A stretch of DNA of 64,000 nucleotides from Kingdonia uniflora (lineage: Eukaryota > Streptophyta > Magnoliopsida > Ranunculales > Circaeasteraceae), in NCBI GenBank assembly GCA_014058105.1, contig JACGCM010002017.1, forward strand, positions 1,116,001 through 1,180,000. The letters run 5' to 3'. Positions within the stretch are counted from its first letter, which is position 1, and the number at the start of each line of letters is the position of its first letter. Below the pieces are notes generated by a model that saw only the letters and a program-made list of their open reading frames with translations, did not search any database and was not told the DNA's origin. Positions 23,381-36,570 of the stretch are shown one piece after another. The position numbers and the translations under genes are program-made.

Positions 23381-24039
23381 CTCTCTCTCTCTGATTCATC
23401 ATCTCTTTGCTTCGACTGAAACCAGGTACTCTCTCTCTCTCAAACGAAACCCTAATTTTATAATTTTTCCTCAAATTTGGAGGTGCTATTTGATCTCTTG
23501 ATTTCGATTTGACGATGTTGAATGCACACAAGGGTTCCAATTTAAGACCAATAGAATTCATAGAGACCCCTCATTGTTCCCTCACTCTTAAAAACTGTAA
23601 TTCGAAGAAATATTCATTCATTTGGCGAAATTATGAACCCAATTTTACTCCATTTCATTGTCGAGAACGATGATGCAATACAATAAGCCCTAATTCATCG
23701 AATTCTTTTGATACATGCAACCCAAGTTTGCAGTAAGTTGTAATGCAATTGGAGTTTTCGTCTTAAATTTTAGTAAACCCCTTGCTCGTATCATATACAT
23801 TGTAGGATTACGTAAAGTGATTTAGCAGTACTGCGCTTTTCCTTGTGATCCCTCGTGTTTTTCTTAATCAAACTTACTGTATATGTTCAGGGAATTTCGG
23901 CGATTTTAACGGTGGTTATATGACATGGTATGTTCTAGTGGGTATGCTTGTCCTGTATTGGAACATCTGAATTAGAGTTTTTGTTCAAGGAATTTGAGTT
24001 TTTCAAGAATTTGGAGTTACTGTAATTTTTTATAGCACA
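23380..24039 (+). promoter_or_regulatory. Probable 5' UTR and leader intron of the GON4-like gene
   Basis: A CT-rich block (23372-23393) is typical of a plant 5' UTR. A likely splice donor CAG/GTACTC lies at 23426-23427, followed by CT repeats and a telo-box-like AAACCCTAA (23444-23452). A possible acceptor is GTTCAG near 23891. The first long frame then opens at 24040. No clear TATA box was found, so the transcription start is not fixed. Confidence 0.5.
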
Positions 24040-27000
24040 ATGATGCCAAATTCTAATGAAGAATCTGCAGAAGTTGGGCACGTTGATGAAGATGAGGATG
24101 TAGACTTCAATCCATTTCTTAGAGGAACCCCTTCTCCGGAAGCTTCTTCTAGCTTGAGCTCTGAAATTGAGGGTTTAAGTGATAATGTGATGGACAACAC
24201 AGAAGAAGCTTTTGCTGACGAAGATGCTAATGAAATGTCGGAGTTAAGTAGAGATTCTGAAGATGATGAAGAGGAGGTTTTGACACAGAATGTAGTCTCG
24301 ACCCCTCTACTAGAAACAGGACCAGGCTATCATGAAGGGGTTGTTGAGAATGTTAATGAAGGAGAGTTGATAGAATCAGGGAATTCTAGTAAGCATGTTG
24401 TGGATTTAGATGACGAGGATGCAATTTGTAGACGTACTAGGGCCCGCTACTCACTTGCTAATTTTTCACTTGACGAACTGGAAAATTTTCTTCAGGAAAC
24501 AGATGATGATGATGATCTACCGAATGTAGATGATGAACAAGAATACCAGAAGTTTCTTACCGCTGTATTACTGGGCGGTGATAATGGTGATCAAACTATC
24601 CAAGAAACTGAAAACATTGATGATGAAGATGAAGATAATGATGCGGACTTTGAGATTGAAATAGAAGAGGCTTTGGATAGTGACCTTGAGGAAAGTAAAA
24701 GATGTGAATTGGGAAAGGAAAACTATGGGGAAGAGAGCCGTCGACCAGTGACTAGACGCCAAAAAGCTTCTATTAAAAACAACAAGACGCTTTTGGGACA
24801 TGCCAAAAAACCATTACGTCCCTTGGTACCACTTGCGCCCAAGACACATGTTGCACCTTATCCCTATCTCGGTTGGCCAAAGCTAATGCCTGAGGGCTCT
24901 CTTCAGTGTCCTTCCTCGACCCAAGCTGGTTTAGTAAATGTTTTTACTCCACATCAAATAGGCCAATTACATTGTTTAATACATGAACACGTCCAACTTC
25001 TTGTTCAAGTATTCTCTCTTTGTGTTTCTGATCTTTCCCGTCAACATATTGCTCATGAAGCTCAGGGAATGATGTCGGAGATGATTTGTAAGCGTGATGA
25101 ACTGAAACCACTGAGAACGGTTCCTTATCCTGACTTTTGTTTTCGGCCCCCATATATTCACCCATCCGTGTCTGATGAACCTGCACCAGCAGATTCTCGC
25201 GTGGCTTCTCCTTTTGCAAAAAGATGTGATGACTATATTTACGGCAGACATGTTGATCCCCTTCAAAGAGCGGAGAGTTTTCTGTGGGTGCCTCACGTAA
25301 ATGGTCCAATAATGTCGATTCTTGATGCAGCTTCACTTAATTTAGTTGGGAGCTATATGGATGATATTTCTTCAGGTAGGTCCATAAATGGAATGTAGCA
25401 TGCATTCTTACTTCTTGCTTTATAAATCATATGCTTTCCCGAGCAAGGATCATAAAATTGAATTCAAGTGATGTCTCAGTCGACCCAGATATCGATTCAT
25501 CCTGACAGATGAATAGCGGCCAATATATATTTTATATCAAGAAACACTAATGTTGGCAAATATATTATACGCTCGGTTTCTATTTTTTTTATAACTGTAA
25601 TCTTTGTTGTGTATGGCAGCTGTGAAAGATTATCAACAACGTCACATGGCGGCTATGTGTGAGTATCACAATGAAAGAGTACCTCTTTTTCCTCTTCCTA
25701 GGTCTCGTTCACTTACTGAAGGTGGTAATGGGGTTTCAAGGGGCCCTACTCCCCAAGGTTCTGATATAGTTCCACCATCTTTGCCTAAAAAGACTTTGGC
25801 TGCTACAATTGTGGAAAGTACGAAGAAGCAATCAGTTGCTCTAGCCCCAAAATATATTGTCAAGTTAGTCCAGAGATTTTATCCGCTATTTAATTCAGCG
25901 TTATTTCCGCATAAGCCTCCTTTAACATCTGTTGTAAACCGGATACTTTTCACTGATGCAGAGGACGAGTAAGTTGCATTCTTGTGCTTTATGTTTTCTT
26001 TATGACCTAGTATTTTGATTCTTACGTGTAGCCCTTTTAAATGAAACATGCATGAGGGTAACATTAAAATTCTGTGTTGAATTTTCTATATTAAAGTAGT
26101 TCTTATTGCCTATTAGTACTGTGATGGAAATATGTAAAGTACAATTAGTTATCTGAATCACATTTTAAGAATATCTTTAGTACTTGAATGAAATTTAGTA
26201 AATAATAATACAATGGCATGCATCTCTTACCAACAAGAAATACTTGGGCTCATAACTGCAGTTTGTTGGTTTAATTCTATCCAGATAAGAATCAGTTAAG
26301 ATTTACACTGGAAAGAGGAAGAAGGTGGAAAAGTGAAATGGAGTGATAAAATATTGTGTTGGTTGTAGTCTTTGCTCTATATCTTATAAATAAGAATAGG
26401 GGAATTAGTAGGGAAGAAGTTATCCTCGAGATCTGTACACACTATGATGCCCATATCATTGAAAGTGTAGCTATTGTATACTGTCTTGCTATAAGTGTTG
26501 ATTACAGTTTTTGCTTCCTTTTCCTGTGCTTTTTGTCCAGTTAGTTTTATCTTGCGATTGCATTTGAAGGTTCATTCTTATTTTTTAAAATTTTGGAGTC
26601 TTGACACAGATTACTAGCCATGGGATTGATGGAGTTTAATACCGACTGGAAAGCTATCCAGCAACGCTACCTTCCTTGCAAAACCAAGCATCAGGTTATT
26701 TTTGCTTAGACTTGTTTATAGCATATCATTTTATGCCTCAAAACTTCGATGCTGAATTTTCTAACACCCATATGTTTTCTATCATATTAATTTCCAACCT
26801 AATTTTGTGTATTGTTATAGTTAATGCTGCACTTACTATGCAACACAAAAGTTAAAAACAAAGACCCTTATGTATCAAACCACCAGAAATATTGGATATG
26901 TTCTTAGTTAGAACTTAGAACTCATATGTGCTTGTTTATCACATAAAGTTGCTCTTTACTTCACCGACAAATATACAAGCTCTGTCTGGTCCTTCTTAGT

Positions 27001-30000
27001 ACCTCTTTGTAGTGTGAAGCAATTGACAGAATCTTGCAATTGATGAACACAATAATTAAAATCAGATAATCTTACTAGAAACTCAATTTCGAAATGAGGA
27101 AACTCAAACTATTCTAGTACTACTACTACTACTACTACTACTAAACTCATAACAGAAAAAATAAAAGAAAATAAACCCAAACCTAGGCTTTATAGGGCAA
27201 GCCTTTCTAATTCTACTTAAACTCCCCGTAAGGAAGTTTCTTTATTCTTAAATACAATCTATCTAAAATAGAAACAAAAATAAAATGCTTGAAAAATGAA
27301 TTTCTACATTGTGATAGATCTTGTAGCCTCGTGATACACAAACGATTTAATGCTCACACCACTCAGTTAACGAGATTTCTGTTCACAATTTTAAGATCTT
27401 AAACATTATTTCTTGCTCCTCTGGGCCTTTACCATCTATATATATGTACATGTTTATCATGGATTACATGTATATGTCTCTAGCATTCCAGTGGTTTACT
27501 ATTATGAAGTGTATGGATTCTAAAATTTTAAATATAGTCGAATTGCTCCAATGGGTGACAGATAATTATAAAATTTGTCCATTTTTATGTTGCTGATGCA
27601 CTGCACCTTATGGATTCACATGTGTACATATTCTGTGGCAGATCTTTGTTAGGCAGAAGAACCGATGCTCTTCGAAAGCACCGGAAAACTCGATAAAGGT
27701 ATGGATGCATTGTCTTGTGCTTAATGCATACTAATTTATTTTGATAAATAAATAAGTCATTTTGATAGATTAGCATTCGATGTTCGTGGGAGTGCTTTCT
27801 TGTATAATTTGTACCTTTTTAAGGAGTATGAAGTTCGTGATACATCAGAATTTGCTATTTGGAACATTTTCTTATGATTCCTGAGCACTTCTCTTGGATC
27901 AAGTAATAATCCCTCAAAAATGCAAAAGTATGATGTTTTCATCTTACAAAAAAAAGCTTGCAAAAAGGGGAATTCTGGTCTTTAGTAAAAAGATCTTTGG
28001 AAGCATAATAATTCGCTCTTAAAATATCAATTTCCTAATATATCATTTATTTTCATTGATGAATATATGAAATCTACTTTATTCAGGCAATTCGAAGAAT
28101 GAAGACCTCTCCTTTGACGGAGGAAGAAAAAGCACGCATTCATGAGGTAATAAAAATGGGGAGTTTTTCTTAGAAAATTTTATCATTTGGTGCTTATGTT
28201 AAGATAAGTATTCATTTTTTCTCGATAAAGCCAGGGATTAAGGGTGTTGAAGCTTGACTGGATGTGGATATGGAAATCTATAGTCCCATATAGAGATCCA
28301 TCTTTGCTTCCTCGGCAGTGGCGTATTGCTCTTGGAACACAAAAGTCATATAAGACGGATCCAGTTAAAAGGGAGAAAAGAAGATTGTACGAATCACGTA
28401 GAAGAAAACGCAAGACTGCAACTTTGTCCAGTTCGCAAACTGCATTTGAGAAACAGGTTGGCTTACTTAAATAAACCCACTTTTACTTTCACAGTAAAGA
28501 CCATGCCAATAATTAGTGGTAAAAACTAGATGAAAGTTACATGTGGGACCGACAGCCATAAACCGTGCTCAAAACATGGGATTTTACTCTTCTTGTTTCT
28601 CTTATTGGTGAGGCTGACATGGTTATTCATGTCAAGCTGTCCAATATCTGTGTGTTGTATCCTCGCAGATTGCCTTCTTTGAAAGTTCATCACTATGACA
28701 CTTCTGTATATTACAGTAATTGCCTTTCTAATGGATCTAAGTTTGCAAATCTACAAAAGAAAAGGCCTTCCCTTCTTTCTAGAATAAACACCCAGCTGTT
28801 TGGATATTACTAGTATACCGCTAAACGTGGAGCGACCGACGCAACGTTTTGTAAAACTAAAATGGTGGGCCTATGGTACTACCCAAATAAGACTTGTGTA
28901 AAACTGTCTGTATTTGTTGTAACTAAAACATTTTTTACATGCTTTTAGCTTAACCTTCTCCAAACTTGTGCAATATTATTATAAAAAATTTAATTGGTAT
29001 TCTAATTTTTTTGCAAAAATTGGCAGCACTTCCCCAGTTTTATAGAACTATTACCACCTGCAAATCATTTCATAAACTGTATACCAATCAAATAAATTTG
29101 AACAACATCTTCTCTATTTCATAGGCTATCATTTCATATTTTTGTATAGCAATAAAAGAAAATTGGACAGCACTTCCCCAGTTCTATAGACTATAAACAA
29201 CCTGTAAATTATTCATTAACCTGTATAACAATAACTTAACACAACTACACCATACAATATGCACAAAAACACTTCCATGTCCTGTCATAAGTTTTCCATG
29301 CCTTGTCATAAGCTTTTCATAACATCAAATAACTCTAAACTAAAGAATGGCATAAAGTATATAGTTCATTACTACAATATAGAGAAGAAGAAAAAGAAAA
29401 ATGTCCAAATTCAAATATTACAACTTCAAAACCACATTAATTTGTGACGATCTATCATACTCCTACCGCTCAAATGGTAATGATACATGTACACCTGAAT
29501 TGCCCCTGCATAGTAAATAAAGCTGCCTGTTATCCAAAAATTCAGCTTGAATCTAGGGAATATGTGATGCTTTTTGGTCTTCCCAAATAATTCGTACATA
29601 ATTTAGCCAATTACCCAACTTAGTATACGCTTACACATGACAATACACATTACTAATACAATGCATGTATCTTTAAATAATTGTTTGGTAAATCTATGAA
29701 CTCACCAAATCTCAAGAAACTCTTCCAACCCCAGTTAGTAAAAATGCAATGCGGGAGAGAGAGATTCGAGGAAAATGGAGGAAGAAAGCATATCGATTGA
29801 TTTCTCTTCTATCAAAAATCACACAATTGATGTGCTTTTACTTGAAAACATACATGGGTGTTGATGAGAAACGAGATTGTCATAGATTTTCATAAACTAA
29901 AATCATTTATTGACTTTTGCAATATAATGGGTTAATATATGATTACACATACACTGTTTACTAAGAAGAATACCACAATTTAAGAATAACGAGACAAACT

Positions 30001-33000
30001 TAGAAAGATTAGCCAAGCCCCTATAACCTAGAAAGCAAATCGACGAAAAAAAGAAAGAATATATAGATATTTCTATGACGCCTTTTATCGTACGTTCTTA
30101 GTCATCTTTACCAATAACTTCATCTTTTAAGTAATCAACCGTAATTTGATAATAAGTAGACAATATGTAAACCCAAAATTTGAACTCTTTTGGTTTATTT
30201 AGACTCAGTGCCCTATCATATGCATTGCACGAATGAACGCACGTTTCTACGCTTGGGTTCATCCCCATTGTAGTTTCAGACTTTATTTTGTTAGTGAAAG
30301 GTGACCTTCAAATGAATGGGGTTTTTATCCAATCGGATTCCTTCCTACAGTCTATCCGTTAACTCAATGAAATTTTATTAGTTACAGTTATGAACAAATT
30401 TGCATAATAAAAAAACCAAACTTGGTACCAAAAACTGCACTAAATTGCACAAAATTACTCAAACAAACCATATCCGTCGTTTCCCAGCTTCAAGATGCCC
30501 TTGCTTTCGAAAAGAAGACGAGACCGATGAAGTGGGCAAAACCTGAGCTGAAGCCATCAACAATACATAATTCTCCACCAAACTAAAACCCTAATCCACC
30601 ATAAACCCAAATTAATCCAAAATATTTTATCCAAAACCTGAGCTTAAATTGGGGATTTGATGAGGGAGAGAGAAAGTGAGAGATGAAATCTAGAATTAGG
30701 GATTTGATAAGGGGGAGAGCAACAAAGGAATGGTTCTTTCCTTGCAGTGGGTTTAGCAACCAATTATCCTCAAAAACGCAATGCGAGAGAGAGATTCGAT
30801 CAATTGATTTTTCTTCTATAAAAAAAAAAGAGCAGATCGATTGAGAGAGAGAGGAGTGAGTAGAGAGATCAAAACAGAGGATAGGTTCTTACATACTTAC
30901 CCTTACAAAGTGTATATTGTTTAAAATATAAGGAGGGGCAATTAAGAGATTGCACACGACCAATCACCGGAAACTTACGTCAGCTAACGTCAGAAAGTAT
31001 TTTTCTCCCCATATCTAATGTAGGAAAGACCTCCTGACGTTGGTCTGTTGGTCTGATTAGTGAACAAAATACATACAACAAAAATTAATGAATTAAATCT
31101 TAAGAATTACAGCAGAGAACCAGCAGAAGGACATGCCCTTTTACTTGGAAAATCAAACTGGTGAAGTTTAAGATACCCAGAACTTGCAACTTTGATCCCA
31201 AATGTCAAAGTCAAAAGTGCTGCCATAAATTGTAAAAAGCGGTGGACTTATAAGCGTTCGATGTCTCGCCACAACTTATGACATCTCACATTCATTCGTC
31301 AGTAAGTCTCAAAAAATGATGCTAACCAGTTATCAGGGGTCTGTGTCCTTTCTGACCTAAAAGTGGATACGTTAAGTTACATAAACAGTTCATTGGAATA
31401 GTTATTGACATTGTGGGATTTGCGACATGTGCAGGATTTTGTGGCTGATGACGTTGGTGAAGGGAATAGAAGTGGAGATGATACTATGGGTGATGAAGAT
31501 GAAGCATTTGTCCATGAAGCCTTCCTAGCAGATTGGACACCGAAAGATGGGAGGGCCATGTCTTCTGGACAACCTTTGTCGAACCTTGGCAGAAAAGATT
31601 TTTCACAAGAGGGTTCTTTTGTTCATGAAATACCAGCAGGTTCTTGCCCTCAAAACGAATGCATGCATGAGTTTCTCCAAAATACGGCTCATTTTACACA
31701 TGTTAGATATAACTCATCTTCCACAGTGGATTCCCATCATGTTCAACCCGATTGGATTTTCAAAACCTCCAAGAGCCAAGTAAATCTGCGTCCATATAAA
31801 GCTCGTAAAAAGAATGTGGCCCAGTTAGTGAAGTTATCCCCTGATTTGCCTCCTGTAAACCTTCCTCCATCTGTTCGTGTGATCTCTCAGTCAGCTTTTA
31901 AAAGTTACAATGGTGGCTCTTCTCAAAATACCAAGGTTTCGGATAGTGGCGTTGAAACAGAAGATCTCGTCCTGAGACTTGCAGAGAAGAAGAATCCTCC
32001 AATATATCTCAGCAATGCTAATATCTGTCCAGAAAATGCAAAATCCTGGATGGGTCCACCTGCTCCAAAGGAAAAGAGTGCAGAATCCGAATTTCATATG
32101 CATCCTTTACTTTTTCAAGCCCCAACGAACGCTAGTACATTCAACTTCTTACCTGCAAATCAGCTAAATTCAAACTTTCACTTTTGTAAACCTCCAGAAG
32201 TGGGCCTATCAGCTTATATGTCTATGAGGTCAAAGGAGAGCCTGTCTAGTTCGTATGCTGTTAATTTCCATCCACTTCTACAAAGAACGGATATTCTAGA
32301 TCATGATTCAGTATCTCGAGGGCATTTGACCAACGTTCCTCAAGACACGATACCTGAACCTAATAGTTCTTACGAGAAGGAAAATGAACTGGACTTAGAG
32401 ATTCACTTGAGCTCTTCTCATAAGAAAGATAGAGTTCTGGAAAATAGAGACGTATCTGAATGCAACTTTAATGGGTCGACAATTAATTTACTTGAGCGTA
32501 GTACCATAAAAGAAAACCAAATTTATCATAATCTGCCTCATGGAAGTGTGGTATCTTCCACTCAAGACTGTGCTAGTGAGCGTGACCCTCTTTTCGGTGA
32601 TCATACAACTGTTCTGGTAAGAAGGGATACAAATAGATATACAACTGAAGATAATGCAGGAGACAGTTCTCTTCAAGAGATTGTGATGGAACAAGAAGAA
32701 TTAAGCGACTCCGAGGAAGAAATTGATGACCACGTACAGTTTGAGTGTGAAGAGATGTCTGATTCTGAAGGAGAGGAACCCGATAGTCAACACCTTGTCA
32801 ACTCACAACATAAGGTACATGCATGTCCTATAAATATTTTATTATCATTGAAGGTCGATATTTTACTGTAATGAAAGTTATGTTCCGTGCATGAAACACT
32901 ATCTCAGTCACACTGCATTTTCTCAAAGCATATTTTGTTATATTTATTAGCAATCTATGATCAATTTTCCTTCTCATGCATAACTCAGGAAGTTTTCCTT

Positions 33001-34367
33001 CAATATAGAAAATTATCGATTCTTGCACACTATCACGGATTTAATGAATGGCTAACATTGTCTAAATTGCCAAATTATCTCTGAAATAGTTATATTGACT
33101 GACTGAACTGATGTTCCACGTACTCATTTTGTGTTGGACTTTTTCCAACGTCTCCGTTTACTTTTATTTCGCCTATATTTCATTTCACCATGTCTGCGTT
33201 TTAGGATTAAAATAAAACTGAGATGTAAGTTTGTTGTTTGAAATAGAAGTGAAATGTTCCTTTCATGGTTTTAAGTGTTTCTTTATGGGGTTGTTTGGGA
33301 ACCTCCAAAACTCGTCCATTATACTTCTATCTTAACTGAAAATTGAAAATGAAAGTTGGCATGCTGTTGGGATCCACTGTTTCTTGGTTTTTTATCTGTC
33401 ACGGCTGTTAGTTCTTTATGTTACCAGTAGTAATGTCGTTTCGCAAAGAGACTAGTTTCAAACTTCCTACTGCTTGATGAAGGTAGTTTATCTTAAGTGG
33501 AAAGCGATTTTGGTTTCACAGAACAATTTATCAAAGTAGTTAGGTTTCTGAGACCTGAATTAATTGTTGTCAAGGAAGATGTACTACTCTCGTCTCCCTC
33601 GATGCTCTTACTGGTAAAGAACAGCTTTTTCCATCTCTCTTAGGTGCTCCATTTGTTTGCCCTAATCAAAGAAATTGTACCATTAATTATCAAACTGAAA
33701 GTTGAAACCGGTTTATGCAAAATGCAGTAATACTTCCTAAGATTAGGGTTTGCATCTGCTTGACGCTTGGATTGTAATATGCTTTGTGCAAGTATTTTGA
33801 GCTACCTATTTTGTTATGCATTTCTAAACTCATTATCAGATAAACAGTTGACATTGCGTTCCAAACTTCCTTTCTATTCGGCTTACTCAGTTTGTTTTGT
33901 GCAATTAGGTATTCCCACCTGCTACAGCCAAGAAAGAAGTTATAATAAGCAAAGATCACAATCATCAGGGCGAGCTGATAAACTTTTGTAGTCCCATTGG
34001 CAGCAAGGGCAGGAGACGTTCCCTTAGGTCGGGATTGACTATCAAAGACAGAGATATCTCGAAACCTAGTAATGATATCAGCAAAATGAATGACGGGTCA
34101 GCTGGCAAGAGTCGTTTATCACGGCCGAGTAGATCGTGTAGGAAAACTGCACCAAATACAGTGCCCAAAAAACCAAGAAAGCGTACGAGTAGAAATGGTT
34201 TTATAGGTAAAATAGCAGATAACTTGGTTGGTTCTCATCCTGATGCGCCCTGTAAGTTAACGGATGTGAATATCCTCTATCCTCAGTTGTCTGCAGGGGA
34301 AGCTACTCAATGTAGTGTTCCAGTTCATGTCCAAGAGGATGTTGTCGAAACCAGGCTTCTTTTGTAG
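24040..34367 (+). CDS. GON4-like / SANT-domain nuclear protein, 8 coding exons
   Basis: Exons 24040-25375, 25620-25968, 26610-26694, 27642-27698, 28087-28146, 28235-28456, 31435-32814 and 33909-34367. All introns are GT..AG and the phases join without a stop, giving 1315 aa. Residues 1-240 are acidic (FNPFLRGTPSPEASSSLSSE at about 24-43; YSLANFSLDELENFLQETDD). Residues 300-560 hold the conserved core (PYPYLGWPKLMPEGS; YIVKLVQRFYPLFN). Exons 3-6 code two SANT/Myb-like helical segments (LLAMGLMEFNTDWKAIQQRY; LTEEEKARIHEGLRVLKLDW). A basic RRRKRK at 684-689 looks like a nuclear signal. The rest is low-complexity, with an acidic patch near 1130-1160 and a basic C-terminus. It resembles plant proteins annotated GON-4-like or homeodomain-like; animal GON4L is a chromatin regulator. 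The plant function is inferred. It is convergent with the starch synthase gene. Confidence 0.88.
27117..27143. repeat. Trinucleotide microsatellite (ACT)n in intron 3 of the GON4-like gene
   Basis: About nine tandem ACT units within the 947-bp intron 3. Confidence 0.9.
28457..31434 (+). other. Long intron 6 of the GON4-like gene (2978 bp)
   Basis: No coding frame supported. It holds two short internal duplications. One is a GGACAGCACTTCCCCAGTT-type block (near 29024 and 29163). The other is a GCAATGCGRGAGAGAGATTCGA block (near 29748 and 30777) followed by similar TTGATTTCTCTTCTAT sequence. These suggest one or more old insertions, but no terminal repeats were resolved. Confidence 0.5.
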
Positions 34368-34597
34368 TAGTCATTACCTCTCCTTTTTGTGGTAAATATG
34401 AATATTTTGATTTAGATGGTGTTTCCTTCTTGGGTGTTTTTACTTGTATTCACAAATTTTGTAAGAGTGATTTGAATCAAATGTCCATACCCTGTACATG
34501 AATGCTCAGAATTAATAAATGAACGAGCAGGTTTTTACCTTATATTCAACATAGTGCCTAGATATTCTTTTTTCTTATAAAAGGTAAATTGTGTTTT

Positions 34598-34974
34598 TGA
34601 TGTGAATTGTCTTTCTCACTGTCAATCGACTATTTATATTTATGTTATTTTGATTCAAGTCTCTCCATTGTTGGAGATGTTAAGTTGATTTAGGAACTTG
34701 CTTGTTTAACCAAGACAAGGTTAAAAAGGAAATTTTTCTAATTTAAGTATAATTCTATTTCAATTAAAATTAGGGTTGCTAATTTTATTCTCCTTGTGTT
34801 CTATAAAATGGAAGGTATAGGTTATTTGTTTTTAAGTAAGTAGTTAATAGAGTTGATTTGTTTATGAAAAGAGTTGAGTTTTTCTCTCATCTTATTAAAT
34901 TTTATTTTAGATCTAGTTCAAACTTAATGTTAATCGAATACGAATTAAGCTTTCGCGTTCATAGATTCACATTA
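34598..34974 (+). repeat. Left LTR of the small non-autonomous element
   Basis: 377 bp with the promoter-like CTATAAAATGGAAG at 34801-34814. The 3' end CACATTA is a one-base variant of the complement of its 5' end TGATGTG. Confidence 0.88.
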
Positions 34975-35027
34975 ATTGGTACCAGAGCTGCGTTGAGATC
35001 TAAGTGTAATCAGTTTCAAAAGCAAAG

Positions 35028-35670
35028 ATGCCTCGTGGAAGACCTACGACGAAGAAACCTACTATCGCTCAAGATGTAGCAACCGTAATGGATAGGCTTG
35101 ATAAGCTTATCGAGGCTTTGGGTAGCGAAGCCTCCCCCCCCCCCCCCTGTTGGGCGTAACAGAAGATCTCTTTCTAGAGGGAAGCGTCGCTGCAAGGAGC
35201 GATGATCTCAACAATCCTTTGCAAGTCTAGGTATCGAAACTGAGGCTTACAATGGTGAGAGAATCGGAATTCAAGTCTTAGCCAAAGGGCCGGCCATAAC
35301 AACCGACAACCAAACAAACGGCCCGCACGAAGAGATGACCCAACAACAGTGGGATATGCTTCCCGTCAAGATTATAAACCCAAATGATAATTGGTTTCTA
35401 CAATTTGAACCAATCGATTTGTCAATCAGAAAGTTTGAAGATAGTGAGGAGTGGGGCTACGACGATTCGTTCAGCAGCAACGACAAACTCACTTCTCCTA
35501 TTGAAGAAGAGTTCGTTATCGAAGCCGAAACTTGTGATGTTGAGGAAATTGGGGTACAACCCAAGGCCAACGGACCAACCACGGCAACCATCGACCAACC
35601 ACGAGGTTTTCGCCTAGAGGCGACCCTGGAATACAACCAACAAGGATTGCCGACGCCGACATCAGTCTAG
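35028..35670 (+). pseudogene. Gag-like remnant in the small non-autonomous LTR element
   Basis: An ATG at 35028 opens MPRGRPTTKKPTIAQDVATV, then MDRLDKLIEALGSEAS, then a polyproline run from a C14 tract (35134-35147) and a stop. A second frame from 35335 reads MTQQQWDMLPVKIINPND and on to 35670 with acidic content. No zinc knuckle or enzymatic motif is visible. The start matches the decayed relative near 11243, which also has a C run at the same place. Gag is inferred from position only. Confidence 0.5.
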
Positions 35671-36208
35671 CAGTGGTCGGTACCACAATTTATCATTTAG
35701 GAGAGACAACTGCAACAGTACGTGTTGTGCACATGCTTTATGAACAACAACCAGCTCCAGTAGTGAGTACCAATCAACATGCTACTCAATAGTGGATTCA
35801 GGAAACACGTATGAATCACAAGATGCAGATTGGCCTCGTCCAACAGTTCCGTTCATGCATGTTACAGTCTGAGGTATCCCAATATTTAATTCGTACAGGG
35901 GAGATGATGGCCCTAGGCGAAGAATTATTTCCGTATGTTGATCCGTTTTGGGAAAACTTCGTAACAGGGTTTGAGGAGCAGACCACGGTATTTGTTTAGC
36001 ATTTAATTTTAGACGTTAATGGGCGTAGGGATGTTGGTGACAACATCGTACCTCCGCACATGGGTATGACCTCGGTTTACGGTAAATTTTGCGGTAGAAT
36101 TCGAAGTTCGAAGACAGGTATGCCATACCAGAAAGTTTCGAATTCCGTGATGTTTCAAAAACTTGTCGATTTCGTGGTCGAAATCATCTGTAGAGGGAGG
36201 GAGGGATT

Positions 36209-36565
36209 TGATGTGAATTGTCATTTAATAGTCGTTCTCACTGTCAATGGACTATTTATATTTATGTTATTTTGATTCAAATCTCTCTATTGCTGGAGAT
36301 GCTAAGTTGATTTAGGGACTTTTGTTTAACCAACACAAGGTTAAAGATGAAGTTTCGCAATTATAATTAGGGTTGCTAATTCTAATCTCTCGTGTTCTAT
36401 AAAAGGGGAGGTCTAGGTTATTTGTTTTTAAGTAATTAGTTACTAGAGTTGATTTGTTTATGAAAAGAGTTGAGTTTTTATCTTATTAAACTTTATTTGA
36501 GATATAGTTCAAACTTAGTGTTAATCGAATACGAATTAAGCTTCCGCGTTCGTAGATCTACATTA
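36209..36565 (+). repeat. Right LTR of the small non-autonomous element
   Basis: 357 bp, about 20 bp shorter than its partner because of small deletions, followed by GTTTT. Confidence 0.88.
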
Positions 36566-36570
36566 GTTTT

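Larger units (their letters stand above)
34598..36565 (+). mobile_element. Complete small non-autonomous LTR retrotransposon
   Basis: The LTRs (34598-34974, 36209-36565) begin TGATGTGAA and end in ..ACATTA. A perfect 5-bp target-site duplication GTTTT flanks the element (34593-34597, 36566-36570). Next to the left LTR is TGGTACCAGAGC (34977-34988), one base different from the initiator tRNA-Met site. Next to the right LTR is a polypurine tract (AGAGGGAGGGAGGGA, ending at 36206). The 1.2-kb interior has a short gag-like start at 35028 and a separate 111-codon frame at 35335-35670, but no protease, integrase or RT. It must be mobilised by another element. It sits 231 bp beyond the GON4-like stop codon. 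Confidence 0.9.

Noticed and set aside
24568..25336. Minus-strand frames of 77-130 codons
   Set aside because: Antisense shadows of exon 1 of the GON4-like gene.
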